From assembly GCA_018873225.1 (NCBI GenBank), contig JAEILZ010000008.1, positions 930,001-994,000 on the forward strand: a stretch of DNA of 64,000 bases, given 5' to 3'. This document shows positions 44,626 to 57,970 of the stretch, one piece after another (position 1 is the first letter of the stretch; every line of letters starts with the position of its first letter). Below the pieces are notes generated by a model that searched no databases, was not told the origin of the DNA, and saw nothing but the letters and a program-made list of their open reading frames with translations. The position numbers and the translations under genes were made by a program. The stretch is from [Phialemoniopsis] sp. UDSM-2020. Its lineage: Eukaryota > Ascomycota > Sordariomycetes > Thyridiales > Thyridiaceae.

Positions 44626-45649
44626 ATGGCGCAACAACTCCTCAAGGGCACGGCCTTCATCACCGGCGCCGCCTCGGGCATCGGGCAGCACACGGCGCTG
44701 TCCTTCGCGCGCCACGGCATCCAGCGCCTGGCGCTCGTCGACATCAACATGGCGGGCCTGCAGGCCGCCAACAAGGCGCTGGCCGCCAAGTTCCCCCAAA
44801 TCGACATCCTGTCGATGCAGCTCGACGTGCGCAACACGGGCGAGGTGCGCGACTGCATCCGCGAGACGGTGCAGAAGTTCGGGCGCCTCGACATCGCCGT
44901 CAACAACGCCGGCATCGGCGGCAGCGGCAACCCGACGCACAAGGTGCCCGAGGAGGAGTGGAGGAACGTGCTGGACGTCGACCTGGACGGCGTCTGGAGG
45001 TGCCAGAAGGAGGAGCTTGCCGTGATGGTGGAGCAAGAGTGAGTCGCGCGCCCATTCATGGCGTTCTTCGAGAGGCAGGACTGACGGGCAATGCTCTCAG
45101 AGATCTAGGCGTGCGGGAAGGCCGAGGCCGCATCATCAACGTCGCATCTATGCTCGGTCTCATCTCCCCGGGAGTGCAGCAACTACCGCACACAGCGTAC
45201 TCTGCAGCTAAGCACGGTATGTCTTGACATCTGCCTTCGGGCGTGCAACCACGAGGAAAGAACTCGGAACTGACTCTCCCACCCCTTTGCTCTTGCAGGT
45301 GTAATTGGCATGACGCGCGGCGACGCGAACCACTATGGCCCCAAGAACATCCGCATCAACGCCATCTGCCCCGGGTATGTTCCACCACAGCGAGAAGGCC
45401 CCAGCCCCATGTTCGAGCAGCAGCGCTAACCCACGTGGGAAACATCTTAGCTACGTCGAGACGCCGTTGCTGGTCAAGGTGCTCAACGAGCCTGGCTCGC
45501 CCCTCAAGAACGACTTTGACAACACGCCCCTGCGAAGGCTGGCGCAGATGGACGAGATCGGCGACGCCATCACGTTCCTCGCCTCGCCCCTGAGCAGCTT
45601 CATGCAGGGCGCGGCACTCGTTGCCGACGGCGGCTTCTCTACGCAGTAA
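44626..45649 (+). CDS. Short-chain dehydrogenase/reductase (classical SDR)
   Basis: Exons 44626-45038, 45101-45216, 45299-45374 and 45451-45649; 267 aa. Motifs are FITGAASGIGQHTAL (cofactor), LVDINMAGL (Asp after the second strand, favouring NAD), LDIAVNNAGIGG, RIINVASMLG and YSAAKHGVIGMTR (catalytic Ser, Tyr-x3-Lys), INAICPGYVETPLL, and a C-terminal FMQGAALVADGGFSTQ. All three introns are confirmed by restored motifs (QEDLGV, KHGVIGM, CPGYVET). The ATG at 44626 is the first in-frame ATG. It resembles the many fungal secondary-metabolism or alcohol-oxidising SDRs. Its neighbour is a large Zn2Cys6 regulator transcribed towards it, and no specific substrate can be read. Confidence 0.9.
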
Positions 45650-46187
45650 AAAGCTGAAGCAATGGGGCACGAACAGCGTCGAGGATGCTGTAGAGTCGAA
45701 TGAATGGAGGAGCGTGTGCAGAACAGGTCAAAGAGGAGGTAATGATTGCCAGTGCAATCTTCACAACTTGACATTCATTGTCCGCGCGAGGGGCTCAAGT
45801 GCCGGAGCGACTCATGCTCACATATCAAGGGGGGGGGAACCCGAACTCGGAACTCGTCAAATACGGGCGATGATCAGGAGCTGCACTTCTTGGAAAATAT
45901 TCAATTGCTTCGCTTGAGAAGTATATAAAGACGTATCCGCCCGAGTGCTTGCTTGCATTCCCTCTTCCCAGAACGATCGAGAAATCTCCAGGCGAAAAGA
46001 GCCTCGACGTATTACGCGTGCAAGACATTTTTGTGTGCATCAAGCTCTTTCCATCCTCCAGCGCGGCCACAAATCGCTTTATCCACGCTGAACATGAGAA
46101 CAGAAAAAAACGCCAGACCGAAACCTTTTGACTGTATATGCAAAACCGTGGTGTGTGCGCCCAGTCAGTCATGTGTGCCCAAGATCA
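45650..46187. other. Intergenic region between convergent genes
   Basis: Contains a nine-G run at 45829-45837 and an isolated TATATAAAG at 45922-45930 with no ATG-initiated frame of note downstream. Confidence 0.4.
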
Positions 46188-49100
46188 TCAAAAACTGAAA
46201 AAGTCAAGCTCATGGTTGCGTCCGTTGTTGCCCACACCTGCCTCTGAGCCGACGGCCTTGTCAACGTTGGCGACGAGGCCGCGCAGACTCACGGGACTCA
46301 ATGCGTTGAGACCGCCCTCGCTGCCCATCCACTCCATTCCTCCGCTGTTCATATTGGTGCTATCTAATCCCATGTCTGCTGCAGCATCGCCTTCGGCAGC
46401 TTTGACGGCGGCATCGTTACCACCACCCATTTGACGGGCGGCTTCGGTGTCATTGGTGTGGTTTATTTGCAAGTTTTCGGCCCCGGGCGAGCCTGGTTTC
46501 GTGCCATTGACATCGAGGCCGGCAGGTGTGGCAGAGACAGAAGTAAGACCAGAGTTGGACTTGGAAACGCCGTTGACTGCCAGATTTGCCGGGCTGGCAA
46601 TCCAGTCGCCCATAGGAAGGTCGAGGCCGGTACCCGAATGCGTATTGGCAGGGGTACCGTTCATGCCACTGACGCCCCAGGCCTCGGACGCGGGTGTCAC
46701 GAGAGAGAAGTCCTCCGTGGAACGCATGGGGTGCTCACTGTTGCGCTCGTCGTGCTCGTCTAGGTCAATGGCGGATCCACCTAGGAAGTCGAGGTTGAAG
46801 GGCTCGGAGGGCTCAGACGGGTACAGGCCCGGTATCATATGAGAAAACGAGCCGTGGTGGCTCATGCCAAATTGGGCGTGACTCTGAGCCGAGCCAGGAG
46901 GGGTGGGCTGCCGGTTGCCGGCGAAGAAGGGAGGAGGGGGGCGAGCAAACTCTGACGCGCGCCTGCTGGGTGTCGGGCGCATCTTTTTGACCGCTGGATG
47001 GGTATGATCCTGGTCTGGATGCTCGCGGCGTGCCGGCAGGACTGAGTACGCAGTATCTGGACTCGCCTGCCAGCCACCCGACACGAGGCTGCTGCCGCCC
47101 GAGCCGAACACACTGACCGCGGTACCAGGCCGGAAGCCTGTGGCTGCTGCGCTAGCATCGCCGCGGAACTGGTCCAGCACGGCCTTGAGGAGATCGTCCA
47201 TGCGTGCGGCAGGCTCGTAGGTCTGACCCATGTCGGTCAGGGCCGCCGACAGGATGTCCAGGTAACCTAGGTAACTCCGGCGATCGGCGTCGGTGTTTGC
47301 AAAGGCGAGGGCTGCGATGAGAGCGATGGCGGCCGTGCCAGCATGCTGCATGCCCGTCGAGCACATCTTGCGGCCGTCGAAGCGCTGACGATGCTGCCAG
47401 AAGATGCGAGCAACCCGGATGGCTTGCTGAGTGCAGATACTGCGGGACAAGGAGGTCCGGCTGTCATCGACAATGGACTGCGGGTCACCCAGGCCCAGCC
47501 CGTGGCCGACCATGGCCAGATGCTTGTGGTTGATGGAGTCGCGGCCCTGGTGGCTGGAACCTGATGGGCTCGGGTGAGAGTTGGTGCTGGCGCCATCGGA
47601 CCCAGAGATGCCATACTTGGCCCAGGGCCTATGGAGCAGGATCATGGATACGTGGTATTGCTGATGGAGGAGGAAGTAGTTGAAGGGCGCGGCCTTGATG
47701 TTGGCAGGCTTCCAGGTCAGGTGGTCTGGCAGGCGCCTGTACCAGTTCTGAAGCTGGCGGTCGAGGCTGATGACGTGGAGATAGGCGCTCTCCTCGGACT
47801 CGTTGATGGCAAAGATGTTGCTGTGATCATTAACGGCGCCAGCACCTGTCTTGCTGTAGTCACGAGTCTCGACAATTTTGCCGGCGAGCTCCATCAGCTC
47901 GATGAGATATTCGTAAATCTCGACACTTGCCGTCTGGGCATCCCGCTTGGCTTCGGTGCCGGAAGCAAGCATGGAGAAGCGCTTGGAGAGGAGGTCAATC
48001 CCAATATCCTGGCTCTTAATACTGGTAGGCCGACCCAGGAACAGCGCCCAGTACTTGTCAAAAACGATACATGCCTTCATGACCATGTGCCTGATCTGGA
48101 TCTCTTGATCGGGCATCGTGTCGCTCTGGCAATCAAGATGAAGGCCAATGTCGAAGGCGAGACGATTGGCCATGCCTGTGAGGAGAAGCAATGGGTTAGC
48201 ATATATGTGTGAAACATGGCTTGTGTTATTTTTGTTCGCAAAGCGCTTACCTGAATACATCCAACCGGTGTTGTCCCTGCCAACACCGCACTCGAGGTCA
48301 CCCAGGAGCAGTAGGGCCTGGACGCTGGGGATACCGCCTGGCCTTTCGAGCTCGATGTCCATCATGTACTTGGCTTCCCTGTGGAGGGTGCTCTCGCGGT
48401 TGCCTAGACTGATCTTGCGCATGTCCTCTCGGTCCTGGTCGGCGAAGCGATAGCCCATGGCCAGGACGGTGATGTGCAGGAAGGAGGAGTAAAACCGCGG
48501 GCACTGGGACTCGCGGTCTCGTTCAAAGGCGGCTTGGTCGAGCACAGGCATGACCAGGTTGTAGTGTTCCCAGAAGCAGCTCATCAGGTACTCGTGCGTG
48601 CCCGGTGTTAGTGAGCGAACTATTCGCTCAGACCGGCGAATCTGCTCGGGAGGCTCCCGCGAATCGGCGGCAAACGAAGTCTCTGAATAGACGTGGCTGT
48701 TGGCAGTCGGGCCAAAGAATCGTAGCCGGCCGGACAGCTGGTCGAAAGACAAGTTGCCTTTTGTGGCAAGCAGGCGAAAGACGACGTCCTCTTTCCTGGG
48801 GTCCAGGTTGCGGAACGGCGAGGTCTCCTTGGTCAGTGACTGATAGGTGTGGCTCTGGGCCATGATGCTGTCGGCCTGGTCGCTCTCGTGCATGGCGAAA
48901 TCGTCGTGACCCGAATCCGGTGGCGATGGCACAATTTCACGCGATGGTGAATGTCCGAGGCCGTTGTGGCCGTGAAGCAGGCCATTGGGTTGCTTGGCAG
49001 CATCTTCGGGCTGTTTGGACTGGGCCTCTTGCCTCGTCTTGGGCGGATGTACTGCCGGGGGAGGAACGACCCCCTTGTCGAGAAGCATACCCTCGAGCAT

Positions 49101-49495
49101 GTTGATGCGGTCAGAGAGGGATGACATGTATGCTTTTGAGATGGGCCTGTCCGACAGAGTCAGCTTCTAGTAGGAAAAAGAAAAAAAAAACACCGATAAA
49201 TCAGGCGATAGGGCAAGGAATATCATGACCAAACTTACCGTCTCCTCTCGTCGTCGTTCTTGATGATGCACTCGGTCCCGGTACGCTTGCATTGCGTACA
49301 CTCGCGCTCTCCCTTGGGCACGACACACCTGATCCTGCGATCTCTGCACGAGGCGCATGCAACGGAGGCCCGGTGGCGAACTTGGCTCTTGCTGGACTGA
49401 CGGGATGGCTGATTACGCGGGGAGACGTTTTCTTGCTGGACAATGTCGGTTCCGGCCTCCGACTGAGGCTTGCTGTCAACGGCAGCCGAAGCCAT
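46188..49495 (-). CDS. Large Zn2Cys6 fungal transcription factor
   Basis: Exons 49495-49239, 49146-48251 and 48175-46188; 1046 aa. The zinc cluster is C47, C50, C57, C66, C69 and C76 (VACASCRDRRIRC...CTQCKRTGTEC). After intron 1 the linker and dimerisation coil read DDERRRPISKAYMSSLSDRINMLEGMLL. A fungal transcription-factor middle domain covers about residues 230-600: CFWEHYNLVMPVLDQ, SVQALLLLGDLECGVG, GWMYSGMANRLAFDIGLHLDCQ across intron 2 (75 bp, in frame), LFLGRPTSIKS and MILLHRPWAKYG. The C-terminal 300 residues are Ser/Pro/Gly/Asn-rich with acidic patches (LDEHDERN), as expected of an activation region. It would act in the nucleus, binding CGG half-sites as a dimer. I cannot name its regulon; the SDR and the BVMO group on either side are candidate targets. 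Confidence 0.9.
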
Positions 49496-52400
49496 GTTGA
49501 AACATGCAAGTAATCAACAAAAGACAGCAGACTGTCTGAGTTTGTGTCTTTTTGGGCCAGACAGGCTCGGCTTGGTGAGCTCTGGCGTTGACTTCTATTA
49601 TGGATTGGACTGGCACGTAGTATGAAGGGACGGGTGTGTGGGTTTGTTTGTGTGTGCGTGTGTGTGACAATGAGGTGTGAATGAAGTCAAGGGCAAGGAA
49701 GTCTTGTGTAGGAGGACAGAAATGAGGATAATGGTGACAGGCTTAGACTGCAGAGTAACAGGGGACCTTGAAGATGATGGTGAAGGAGGCGAAACAGGTT
49801 CCCCGCACGATTGGGACGACATGAACTTCAGATCGTCTCATTGCCTGTCTCCTTTTCTGTCCGTCTCTTTTCTCGCTCGCCTGGTTGCGCCAGGCCAGAG
49901 ACAAAAGTCGACTGGAATGGTCACTCTCCCCCACAGCCGGTAGGCTCTACCACCAGCTATTCCCACGGGGTCGCAGTCTACAACGAGGGGAAAAACGGGG
50001 TCTCTGGGGTTCATGGAGGGTGTAGTGATCGTTCAGACATGGGCCGGACCCATCTTGGCTCGAGATAGTGTCGTTTTCGGGACGCCGCTCTGCCAGCTAG
50101 ATTACGCAGCTCGACCAACGGAGAACCTAAACATGGTAAGCAGACGAGCGATGGAGACAGTCCCACCTCCTCCAGGCCATCCGAGATCATACAAGTACAA
50201 ACCCTCTCCCTACGTGATACACCCCTTCCCCACTAGGCGCGAAGAGAGGTACCTACGCAGGCTCAGAATGGTTCATGCTACCCATTGCCATTCGCGGATT
50301 TTACTTGAACCCAAGGGGATAGTTCGCGACGGGGGGGTTAACACCACACCTGCCTTGCAGGCTGGCTGACCAGAGTACGATCTTTCGAGGGTCTCTCGGT
50401 TACCAGCCCCAAAGCCCCAAGTAGCGTCACAACTAGTGAGCCTAGGCGGGTCTTTTCCGTTCTCGCACACACAGACTTTGGGGGGGCGTGGGCAGGGAGG
50501 GAGGTAACAGTGACATCTGCAACCTCTCCCTCCTCCCCCCTGAGAGACGCAAGGCGATGGAGACGAACCAACACCAAACGGGAGCCACAGTGGGCCAGAT
50601 CATGACACCAAACGGGGAGCAAGGCATTTCACATTAAGATGCTGACCTGGGCGATGCCTGGGCAGGAACCCTGCAGATGAGCAAGGAGACAGGCAGACTC
50701 GCCAATCACAGGAGCCCCAATGGCACAGAATGTGGATATTATAGGCAGAGAACAGCAGAATTCAAATCTTGCTGGGAGGCAGAGTGGAGATGGGGGCCGG
50801 GGAGTAAGCGGAGAGAGGGACGCGGAGATGAGGCCGACAGAAGAAATGACAGCATCTTCGTCAACAAAGGGCGATCAATGGGTTTGGTGAGATAGAAGAG
50901 CAATAAGAGACATAGAGCGAAAGAGAGCAGCAGACTTCACCTACAGAGTGGTGAGCTACTCTGAAGAGGCCATGGATACAATACGTTTTGCAGCTCGTTC
51001 TGAGGGCATGCGAATAGAGACGGCCAAAAAAAAGACAGAAACGCCGATCCCTGGTTCGTCGGGAGGGCAGTTCTCGCTCTCGCTCTCTCTCCTCTGCGCT
51101 CTTCTGAACTCTGGACTGGACTGGGCGGATTCCTCGATGGGAAAATCCCCGCAGTTGGTGAAATGGTCCGGTTGCCATTTCAGCGGGCTGTTAACATGAC
51201 TCATGGGCGCCAAACGGCGGCACCGCGCACGACTTGCGAGCCCGACTAGGCAGATGGGCCTGCCTGTGATGGGCATTGGGGGCCTTTGTCCAATCCCGGC
51301 CGAGAAAATGATGATGGGACCGGCCGGACCAGCAAAGGGCGGGAGCGCTGTCGACGCGACAAAAACAAAACCTGTGGATTTCGATGTGGGTGGGTGCAAT
51401 TACGTAGTTACCTCCTGTCAGTCCGTACTGGTCTGTCTGTCTTTCTGTCGGTACGACAAGTAGTTAGTATGTAAAGAGCTGGTGGATTGGAAAGAACTTA
51501 GAAGCATCAGATCTGATACAGCAGCACCGGGAATTTGCTCATTCCCGGCGGTTTAGAAAAGCGGGCGAATAAAATAAGGATGAATCAGTGCGTCCAGTAG
51601 TTAACCCTGTCCCGAATGTAGGTACCTAGCACGCCCCAGGCGACAGCTGTTCCACACCCCCGGACCCCCAAAAGATTGCCCTAGAGGGCTGTACTGCACC
51701 TCTTTGAACGATGATGACACAACAAATCACTCGTAACAGAATCGGCACGTCGGAGTGTCGGTTTGCCTCTCATATACGCCTACTTGAAGCATTTCTTAAA
51801 TGCCTTTTTGATTCTACGAAGAGAGGCTTAGAATAGAGATCACGATGAGGGCGTTCAATTCTGTTTGGAGATAGTAAACAATACCCAGAGCTAGCACCAG
51901 CTGGGGGTCTTGCTATTCATCGTATCATTGAGACGTATCTCTATCAAGCGTGCAAGCGAGCCCTTTCCTACCGACAAGAGACTCGGTTGTTGGTGTGGCT
52001 ACACTGCTCTCTGTAGCCGAACGCATACCCCCTCTGTGTGTGCCTATCCTTCACGGCTTCGTCTGACACAGGCTTGCTTGGGGGGGGGGGGACCCTCTCA
52101 GAAGGCAGTCTAAACTGACATTGCTCCCGAGTACTGGAGACTTCTGGGAGACCGGCGCCTTGTCTATCCCTGCTCGCACAGGCCCAAACCCGGGCACCAT
52201 GCGGGGCCCCGCCCCAGTCACACTCGCGCCAGCAAAAGAGACAAGAGACCCTAGCGTGATCTCTGGATCAGAGGTGGCGCTACCACAGCTCTAGCCGCCA
52301 GGTGCCGGGGTTAAATCGTGAGGAGTTGGAGCCCTTGGAGGGGTATTGCGTGCGGGGAATTGCCGAATAACACCCTACCTACTTTTTGTTTGACGGGCTG

Positions 52401-53170
52401 CAGCAATGAGGAGAAACGGGCAATCCTAAAAAAGAAGCTTGTTTGAGTATCCAAATGGCAGGGGGGGGTCGCGAAGGATGATGATGATGGTGATGGCGAC
52501 GGGTCATGATTGAAATTAGAGTTTCCGATTCTCGACATCTTCATCTCTTCTTGATCAATATTTTGTTTGTATTTTGCAGATGATTTATATAGCTGTGCCA
52601 AAAACCGTATCCCCTTGCTGAAATTGTACAATGATAGAGACTTGAGAGAGAAGAAGTCTAGGCGTCAATTGGCACTCTTTGCCATCGTGTCGTAATTTGG
52701 TATCGGCCCGCTACAACGAGACAGACATTTCCCTCCATGAATGTCAAAAAAACAAACAAGAGAAAAAAAAGGACCAAGTCGCCACAGCGTCAAAACTAAT
52801 GATTCAGCCTGGCCCTTCCCATCTCTTCCCCTTTCGTGGATGAGATCACCGCTTTCGCCGACCATCCGGCGTGGATGGCTATGCAAGTCTTGACAAGTAA
52901 ATGTTGGCTCTTTTGAGTGTTTTCCCTCGAGTGTGGTCGCTGCACCTTCCCAACTTCATCCCTTCCCCCATGTCGTATCGCGTCGGGTGTCGGGTGCATT
53001 CTATGCGATGTGCAATGCATTGCCGTCAAAGCAGGTCGGGATTGGCCATCGGGAACACGCCCGACGGCCCTGGGTGTGAGGCAGTGGTGGTACCGATGCC
53101 GATGCCGATAGCTCGTCCATAGTTTTCCCACCCCCCGCCCACACACCGGATGCCTTCTCCCCCCTCCCAC
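49496..53170. other. Long intergenic region
   Basis: About 3.7 kb without a convincing gene. The left 250 bp is the regulator's leader with a GT/CA-rich microsatellite-like stretch (about 49630-49670). A run of 12 G residues lies at 52080-52091. Frames at 50861-51463 and 52311-52631 are short, antisense-overlapping and motif-free. The right end is the 3' flank of the monooxygenase gene. Confidence 0.45.
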
Positions 53171-55450
53171 TTACGCGACGCTCCACTCATGGTCGGAGTT
53201 GCGCACGTACGGTGCTAGGCCCCTGTAGTCCTTCTCAATCAAGGCCTTGACGTCGCCGTTACCGAGATAGGCGAAGCGGTTGCCGTAGCGGTACCTGATA
53301 TTGTAGTCCTCGAACCGGGGGTCCTTGATCGTCTTGAGGAAGTGGATTGTCTGATTGCGTCACGCATTAGCTTCAAACTCAGCAGCTTGCCAATAATGGG
53401 ACGTGGCCGTGTTGGGTAAGAATGAGGGGGGTTGGTGCAAGAGGGGAGTGGTAAGTGACATACGGGACCCGGCCACAGGTAGATCCTGTTCTTGATCTTG
53501 CCGTCCTTGAACCAACTTCGGCACTCGTCGCCGAAGACGGTGTTCTTGTGGAAGGCGTCAAAGTGGGCGTAGATGTCGTTTAGCGCCTCCTGCTTGACAT
53601 CGATCGAGCGGATGTTCTCGTGCTGAATCTTCATCATCATCTTGACAGAGTACTCAATCGTAGTTTCGATAGACGGCAGCAGAGTGCCCGAAGACCATGT
53701 GGCACCAGGACCCTAGGTAGAAGACATTTGTTAGTCAAAGAACACCACACGCTGCAGAGGGCCCCATCGGCACACCGGTCCAGACCGGCGAAAATATGCA
53801 CGAGGAGCCCTGAATCTGAGTCACTGGTATTGCACTTACGACAATGGTGTAGTAGTTGGGGAAACGAGGCGCCGAGACACCGAGGTACAGGTTGACATTG
53901 TCACCCCAGTCCTCGTCCAGCGACTTGCCCTCTGCGTTGTAAATCTTGAAGGCCGGGCGGAAGGCGACCTTGAAGCCGGTGGCACAGATGAGAATGTCGA
54001 ACTTGTGAAGCTCGCCGTCCTCGGTGACGATGCCCTCGGGCGCGATCATCTTGATGGGACCGAAGACGGTCTCGACGTTGGGCTTGACAAGCGCCTCCAG
54101 GTAGCCGTCTCCGGGCGAGATGCGACGGCAGCCCGGTGCCCACTTGGGGACGATGAACTCCTTGAGCTTCTCGTGGCCGGGGCCGATGCGCTTGTGCATC
54201 TCCTCGGTGATCAGCTTGCGCATCATGTTGTTCATCTCGGAGCCGGCTTGGTACATGCCGAAGAGCGAGTTGATCTCGGCCTCGATCTTCTGACGGAAGT
54301 CGAGGAAGTGAGCGGGATCCTCGGCAAACTTCTTCTTGTCCTCGTCGGTGAACTTGTACTGCCGCTGGCTGGGCTGGTCGTCGCTCTTGTGCATCTCCTC
54401 CTGAAGGGCGTGGCCGCCGAAGGGAGGAGAGATCCAGGTGGGGGAACGCATGAAGACCTTCATGTGCTTAACCTTGGGCTGGAGCGCAGGGACAATCTGG
54501 ACACTGGAGCTGCCAGTACCAATGACACCGACTGTCTTGCCCTCAAAGTCGACCGAGTGGTCCCAGCTGGCCGAGTGCATCTTGGGGCCCGCAAAGTCGT
54601 GCAGGCCCTCGATGTCCGGCCATACCCAGGTGTTGAGAATACCCGTACCGTTGACGAGGACATGGGACCAGTCGTGCCAGAGCTCCTGGGTTTCCTGATT
54701 TTGCAGGGTCAGGTTGTAGATGCCCTTCTCTTCGTCCCAGCGGCACTCGACGACCTTGGTGTTGAGCTTCATGTACTTCTCAGAGCCGTGGCGCTTGGCA
54801 AAGTCCTCGAAGTACCGCTGGATCTCGTCGCCATAAGCGTAGTAGTAGGACCAGTCGGGCTTGGGGTCCCAGGAGAAGGTATAGAGAGGGGAAGGGATCT
54901 GGTCATGGTTAGTGGCATGTTTGTGCGCAACGGCGAGCGCGCATCGCGAGCGCTGCCCTGGCTCTGACTAGACTTACATCGCAAGCCACACCAGGATATC
55001 TACACATGGCTTTTGGTCAGCAACAACTCGGTATCAATAATGCCGTAGGGGGGACGTCGAGAGGCGCGACTTACGTGTTCTCGTACCAAGTGCCACCGAA
55101 AACGGGGTTCTTCTCAAACAGAGTCAGCTCCCAGCTGCCGGGGACCATCATCTTCTCCTACAAGAGCGAGAAAACGGCATAGTGTCAGTCCAATCGGTTC
55201 TGTAACAAGTCGCTCCAGGATATTCCTTGGAGAGGCGAACGCCACATACCATCTTGTAGGCGAGGCATAGTCCTGACGCACCAGCACCAATGCAAGCCAC
55301 CCTCAACTTGGTGGGCTTGGAATGGTACTGGGGAAGGACCTGGTAGGGAGTGGCCATCTCGGGGTAGGAAAAGTCGTTGGCGGCGCTCGAAGCACCGTTT
55401 GTCTGCGTGGTCGAGTTACCAACGCCGTTGGGCTCGGCAGAGGGGGCCAT
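53171..55450 (-). CDS. Baeyer-Villiger flavin monooxygenase
   Basis: Six exons: 55450-55250, 55157-55075, 54999-54978 (22 bp), 54898-53840, 53712-53464 and 53350-53171; 597 aa. The first Rossmann motif is GAGASG (55-60), the second VIGTGSSSVQ (about 227-236). The BVMO fingerprint FxGxxxHxxxW is present as F204, G206, H210 and W214 (FAGPKMHSASW). FGGTWYENTYPGVACD is the FAD-site block and ICATGFKVAF the ATG motif. The C-terminal exons (WPGPTIHFLKTI, NRFAYLGNGDV) match fungal members of the steroid/cycloalkanone/StcW-like group. The enzyme inserts oxygen next to a ketone with NADPH and O2 to give an ester or lactone. No membrane segment is seen. It lies left of PRISE-like, ACAD and ADH genes. 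Confidence 0.92.
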
Positions 55451-57970
55451 ATTTGGCTCTACTGGCGGTCCTTACTGTTTTCTTTGGAAGGGCAGCAACG
55501 AGGTGTTGAGAGCCTGGCAGAAACAAACGACAAACAGAATGACAGAGCGTCAAAGGTAGGTAAGGAGGGGAAGAGGGGGAAGTTGGATGTAGGGAGCTGA
55601 GATGGTTGGGCAAGAGTCGTGTGGAGGAGGCCGGGAGTCTATTATATGGCAGGTCACTTGCAGCAACAGCGGTTGTAGCTCGGGACAAATAATTTCAAGC
55701 AAGCTCTTTTCCGAGATGGAGAAGGCTGCATGGCATGATATCTATAATTTCTGGCACCACCCTGCAACAGCTTTTCCATAGACTGAGCCTTGGAGCGAGG
55801 CGCCAGTGTTTGGAGTGGGCCACAGGATTGTCCAGGTCATTCTCCAGCCCTGGGAGGAGGCACAAAGCAAATGTGTTTCCGTGGGCCAGGTCTTGGGAAA
55901 GAGGCCGAGAGACAAGCGCGGCCACTTGGCGCGCAGAGGAGCAGACCAGATGATCTGGGGTAGCTTTGGATCACTCGAGTGGACAGTACAGGCACGGTTT
56001 CATGGGACGCTTGAGAGGCTCGACAGGCTTTGGAGAGGGGGCAAAGCGCACTGTACGGAGCGACACGACACGTGTCACAGGGGCAGATCTGACTGACAAC
56101 GAGATACGGGCGGCGACAAGGAGATTGGAGAAGTGGTGAAAAAGATAGGAATTGGAAGTGCATTTCCGGAGGCGAGGTCCTGTTTCGCGGGGCACTGACC
56201 AGGAACGGGCAGGGACCTGGAGGGACCAAGTGTGGCGCCGGCAGTAGTCGATCCGGGGTAATTGCGAGCGCTGGGATCAGTTGACTGGTTCGCCGTCCGG
56301 ACAGCCGGGCACCCGTCGCGGGCGCATAGCCAAGCCAAAGCCAGCCTTGGGTACTTTGGTCCCGCGCCATAATTCTCCCAGACCTCTCTGTCGGCTTTGC
56401 GCGTGCCCCTGTGGCTTGCGCCTCGACTAGTCTCCTGAATTGCCCGTCCGCGTACGATTTTGTTCGTCGTGCCGACACTGATCAGACGAGACCCTGACGC
56501 TATGGGAATTGTGGTCAGCGCATTGTTTGAAATTGGCAATGGGGCATTGGTAGTACGGGGTAAGATTTTCCAGCAGTGCGGGCAATGAATCATTAGCGCC
56601 GTTGATTTTGGGGGCCCTTTTAGCACTTTGCTGCGGGGGAGGGGAAGAGGCAAAGGCCAGAGGGAATTGTCGACTGATGGATCATCGTTCAGAATAAGTT
56701 CTGACAAGCATAAGCATAAGCCATCGCTACCAAGCTGAAAGGCATGGCGTGGAGCAAGGATGACAAGTGAGAAGCGGGAAAAAATTGAGGATGAGGAGTT
56801 GGAGACAGCGATAAACGATCCAATCATCACAGCAGGCAGCATGGAGGAGCACTTCTCCAACTTCCCTTTTGGGAAGTCACCACCACTCAAGGCAATAAGG
56901 TACTTACCTACCCCAGTGCCGTTACAGGAAGCAATTACGATGAGGAACCTACCTATTGTTGAACTGTTTTTGAAGAATCCAAGGTCTAAGACGCCTTCTA
57001 GAAGTCTGGGCCATCTGCATCACACAACGCGGTTCTATTATTAAGTCAGGCGCCCTTTGAAAGGCCCCTGTCAATCCTTTCCCCGGCGGGGCAGAGAGCT
57101 TCAGAGAATTGATTACATTCTTCATTAGACGGAGATGAATGGATTGAGATAATCTATGAATGTTTCAAGTGGCTTAATCATTCTCTTCTCTTGCTTTGAC
57201 GTACACTCTTCTGAATATTCTCTGCAGGAGTTATCGGGAACTCCGTTGTTCTCGTTGGAGATCTGCCCGTACCCCACCACCAATGACGCTGAATCTTCCC
57301 CGCCATCAGCGAGAGGGGCTTGGCACCAGGAACACCTTTCCCAGCTTCGTCCCAGCTTTTGTTGCCCACTCAGCGACAAGCAAGACGGAAGCTGATGCCC
57401 GAGTGAGGACTTTTAGAGAGATGCTGCTCTCCATTGCTGTCTGCCTGCCATGCATTTCTGCACGGTTGGGCAGTCACAGGAGGCCGCAACGGTCCACACA
57501 AGAATGATTGCATTAACATGAAAAACAAATATTGAAGAGGGCTTCGTTCTCAACATGTCATACGGGAGACATCGAGCACCATTAGAAGAAAGTAGGCTCT
57601 GACGAAACATCTAGGTAGCTATTCATTCTGTATGCCTTCAGTCCCGTGTGTCATTCTGGTTCGAAAAGATAGACTTGTACTGTAGGGGAGAACCCAAGGG
57701 CAGCACTTGGGATCTGGTGTGTAATATTTTGGGGTCCTCAAGCTCCATCAATGATCCGTCCCTCATTCCCGTGTTCCGCCTTAGGAAACCCGCCCAAGCT
57801 AGCCATAGATGCTAGAGACAAACCACATATATCAGCCCGAGAACCTCAAGCCGAGCTCTCCTCATAAGTACTACCAAGCATACAAACCCCCCTCACACGA
57901 AGCAGACAGTCCGCACTGCCATCCTCAAACAGCTTCCCTTATACTTGGAACCGAACTAAATCCTGTAAAT
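55451..57970. other. Divergent intergenic region between BVMO and PRISE-like genes
   Basis: 2.5 kb without a convincing gene; the longest frame (56075-56890, -) has no motif and antisense overlaps. A TATA-like sequence for the BVMO gene (ATATAAT on the minus strand, 55641-55648) is about 190 bp upstream of its ATG. Confidence 0.45.

Noticed and set aside
45922..46198. TATATAAAG followed by an 81-codon frame
   Set aside because: The frame lacks an ATG start and any motif, and it overlaps the 3' end of the Zn2Cys6 gene; probably a chance TATA sequence.
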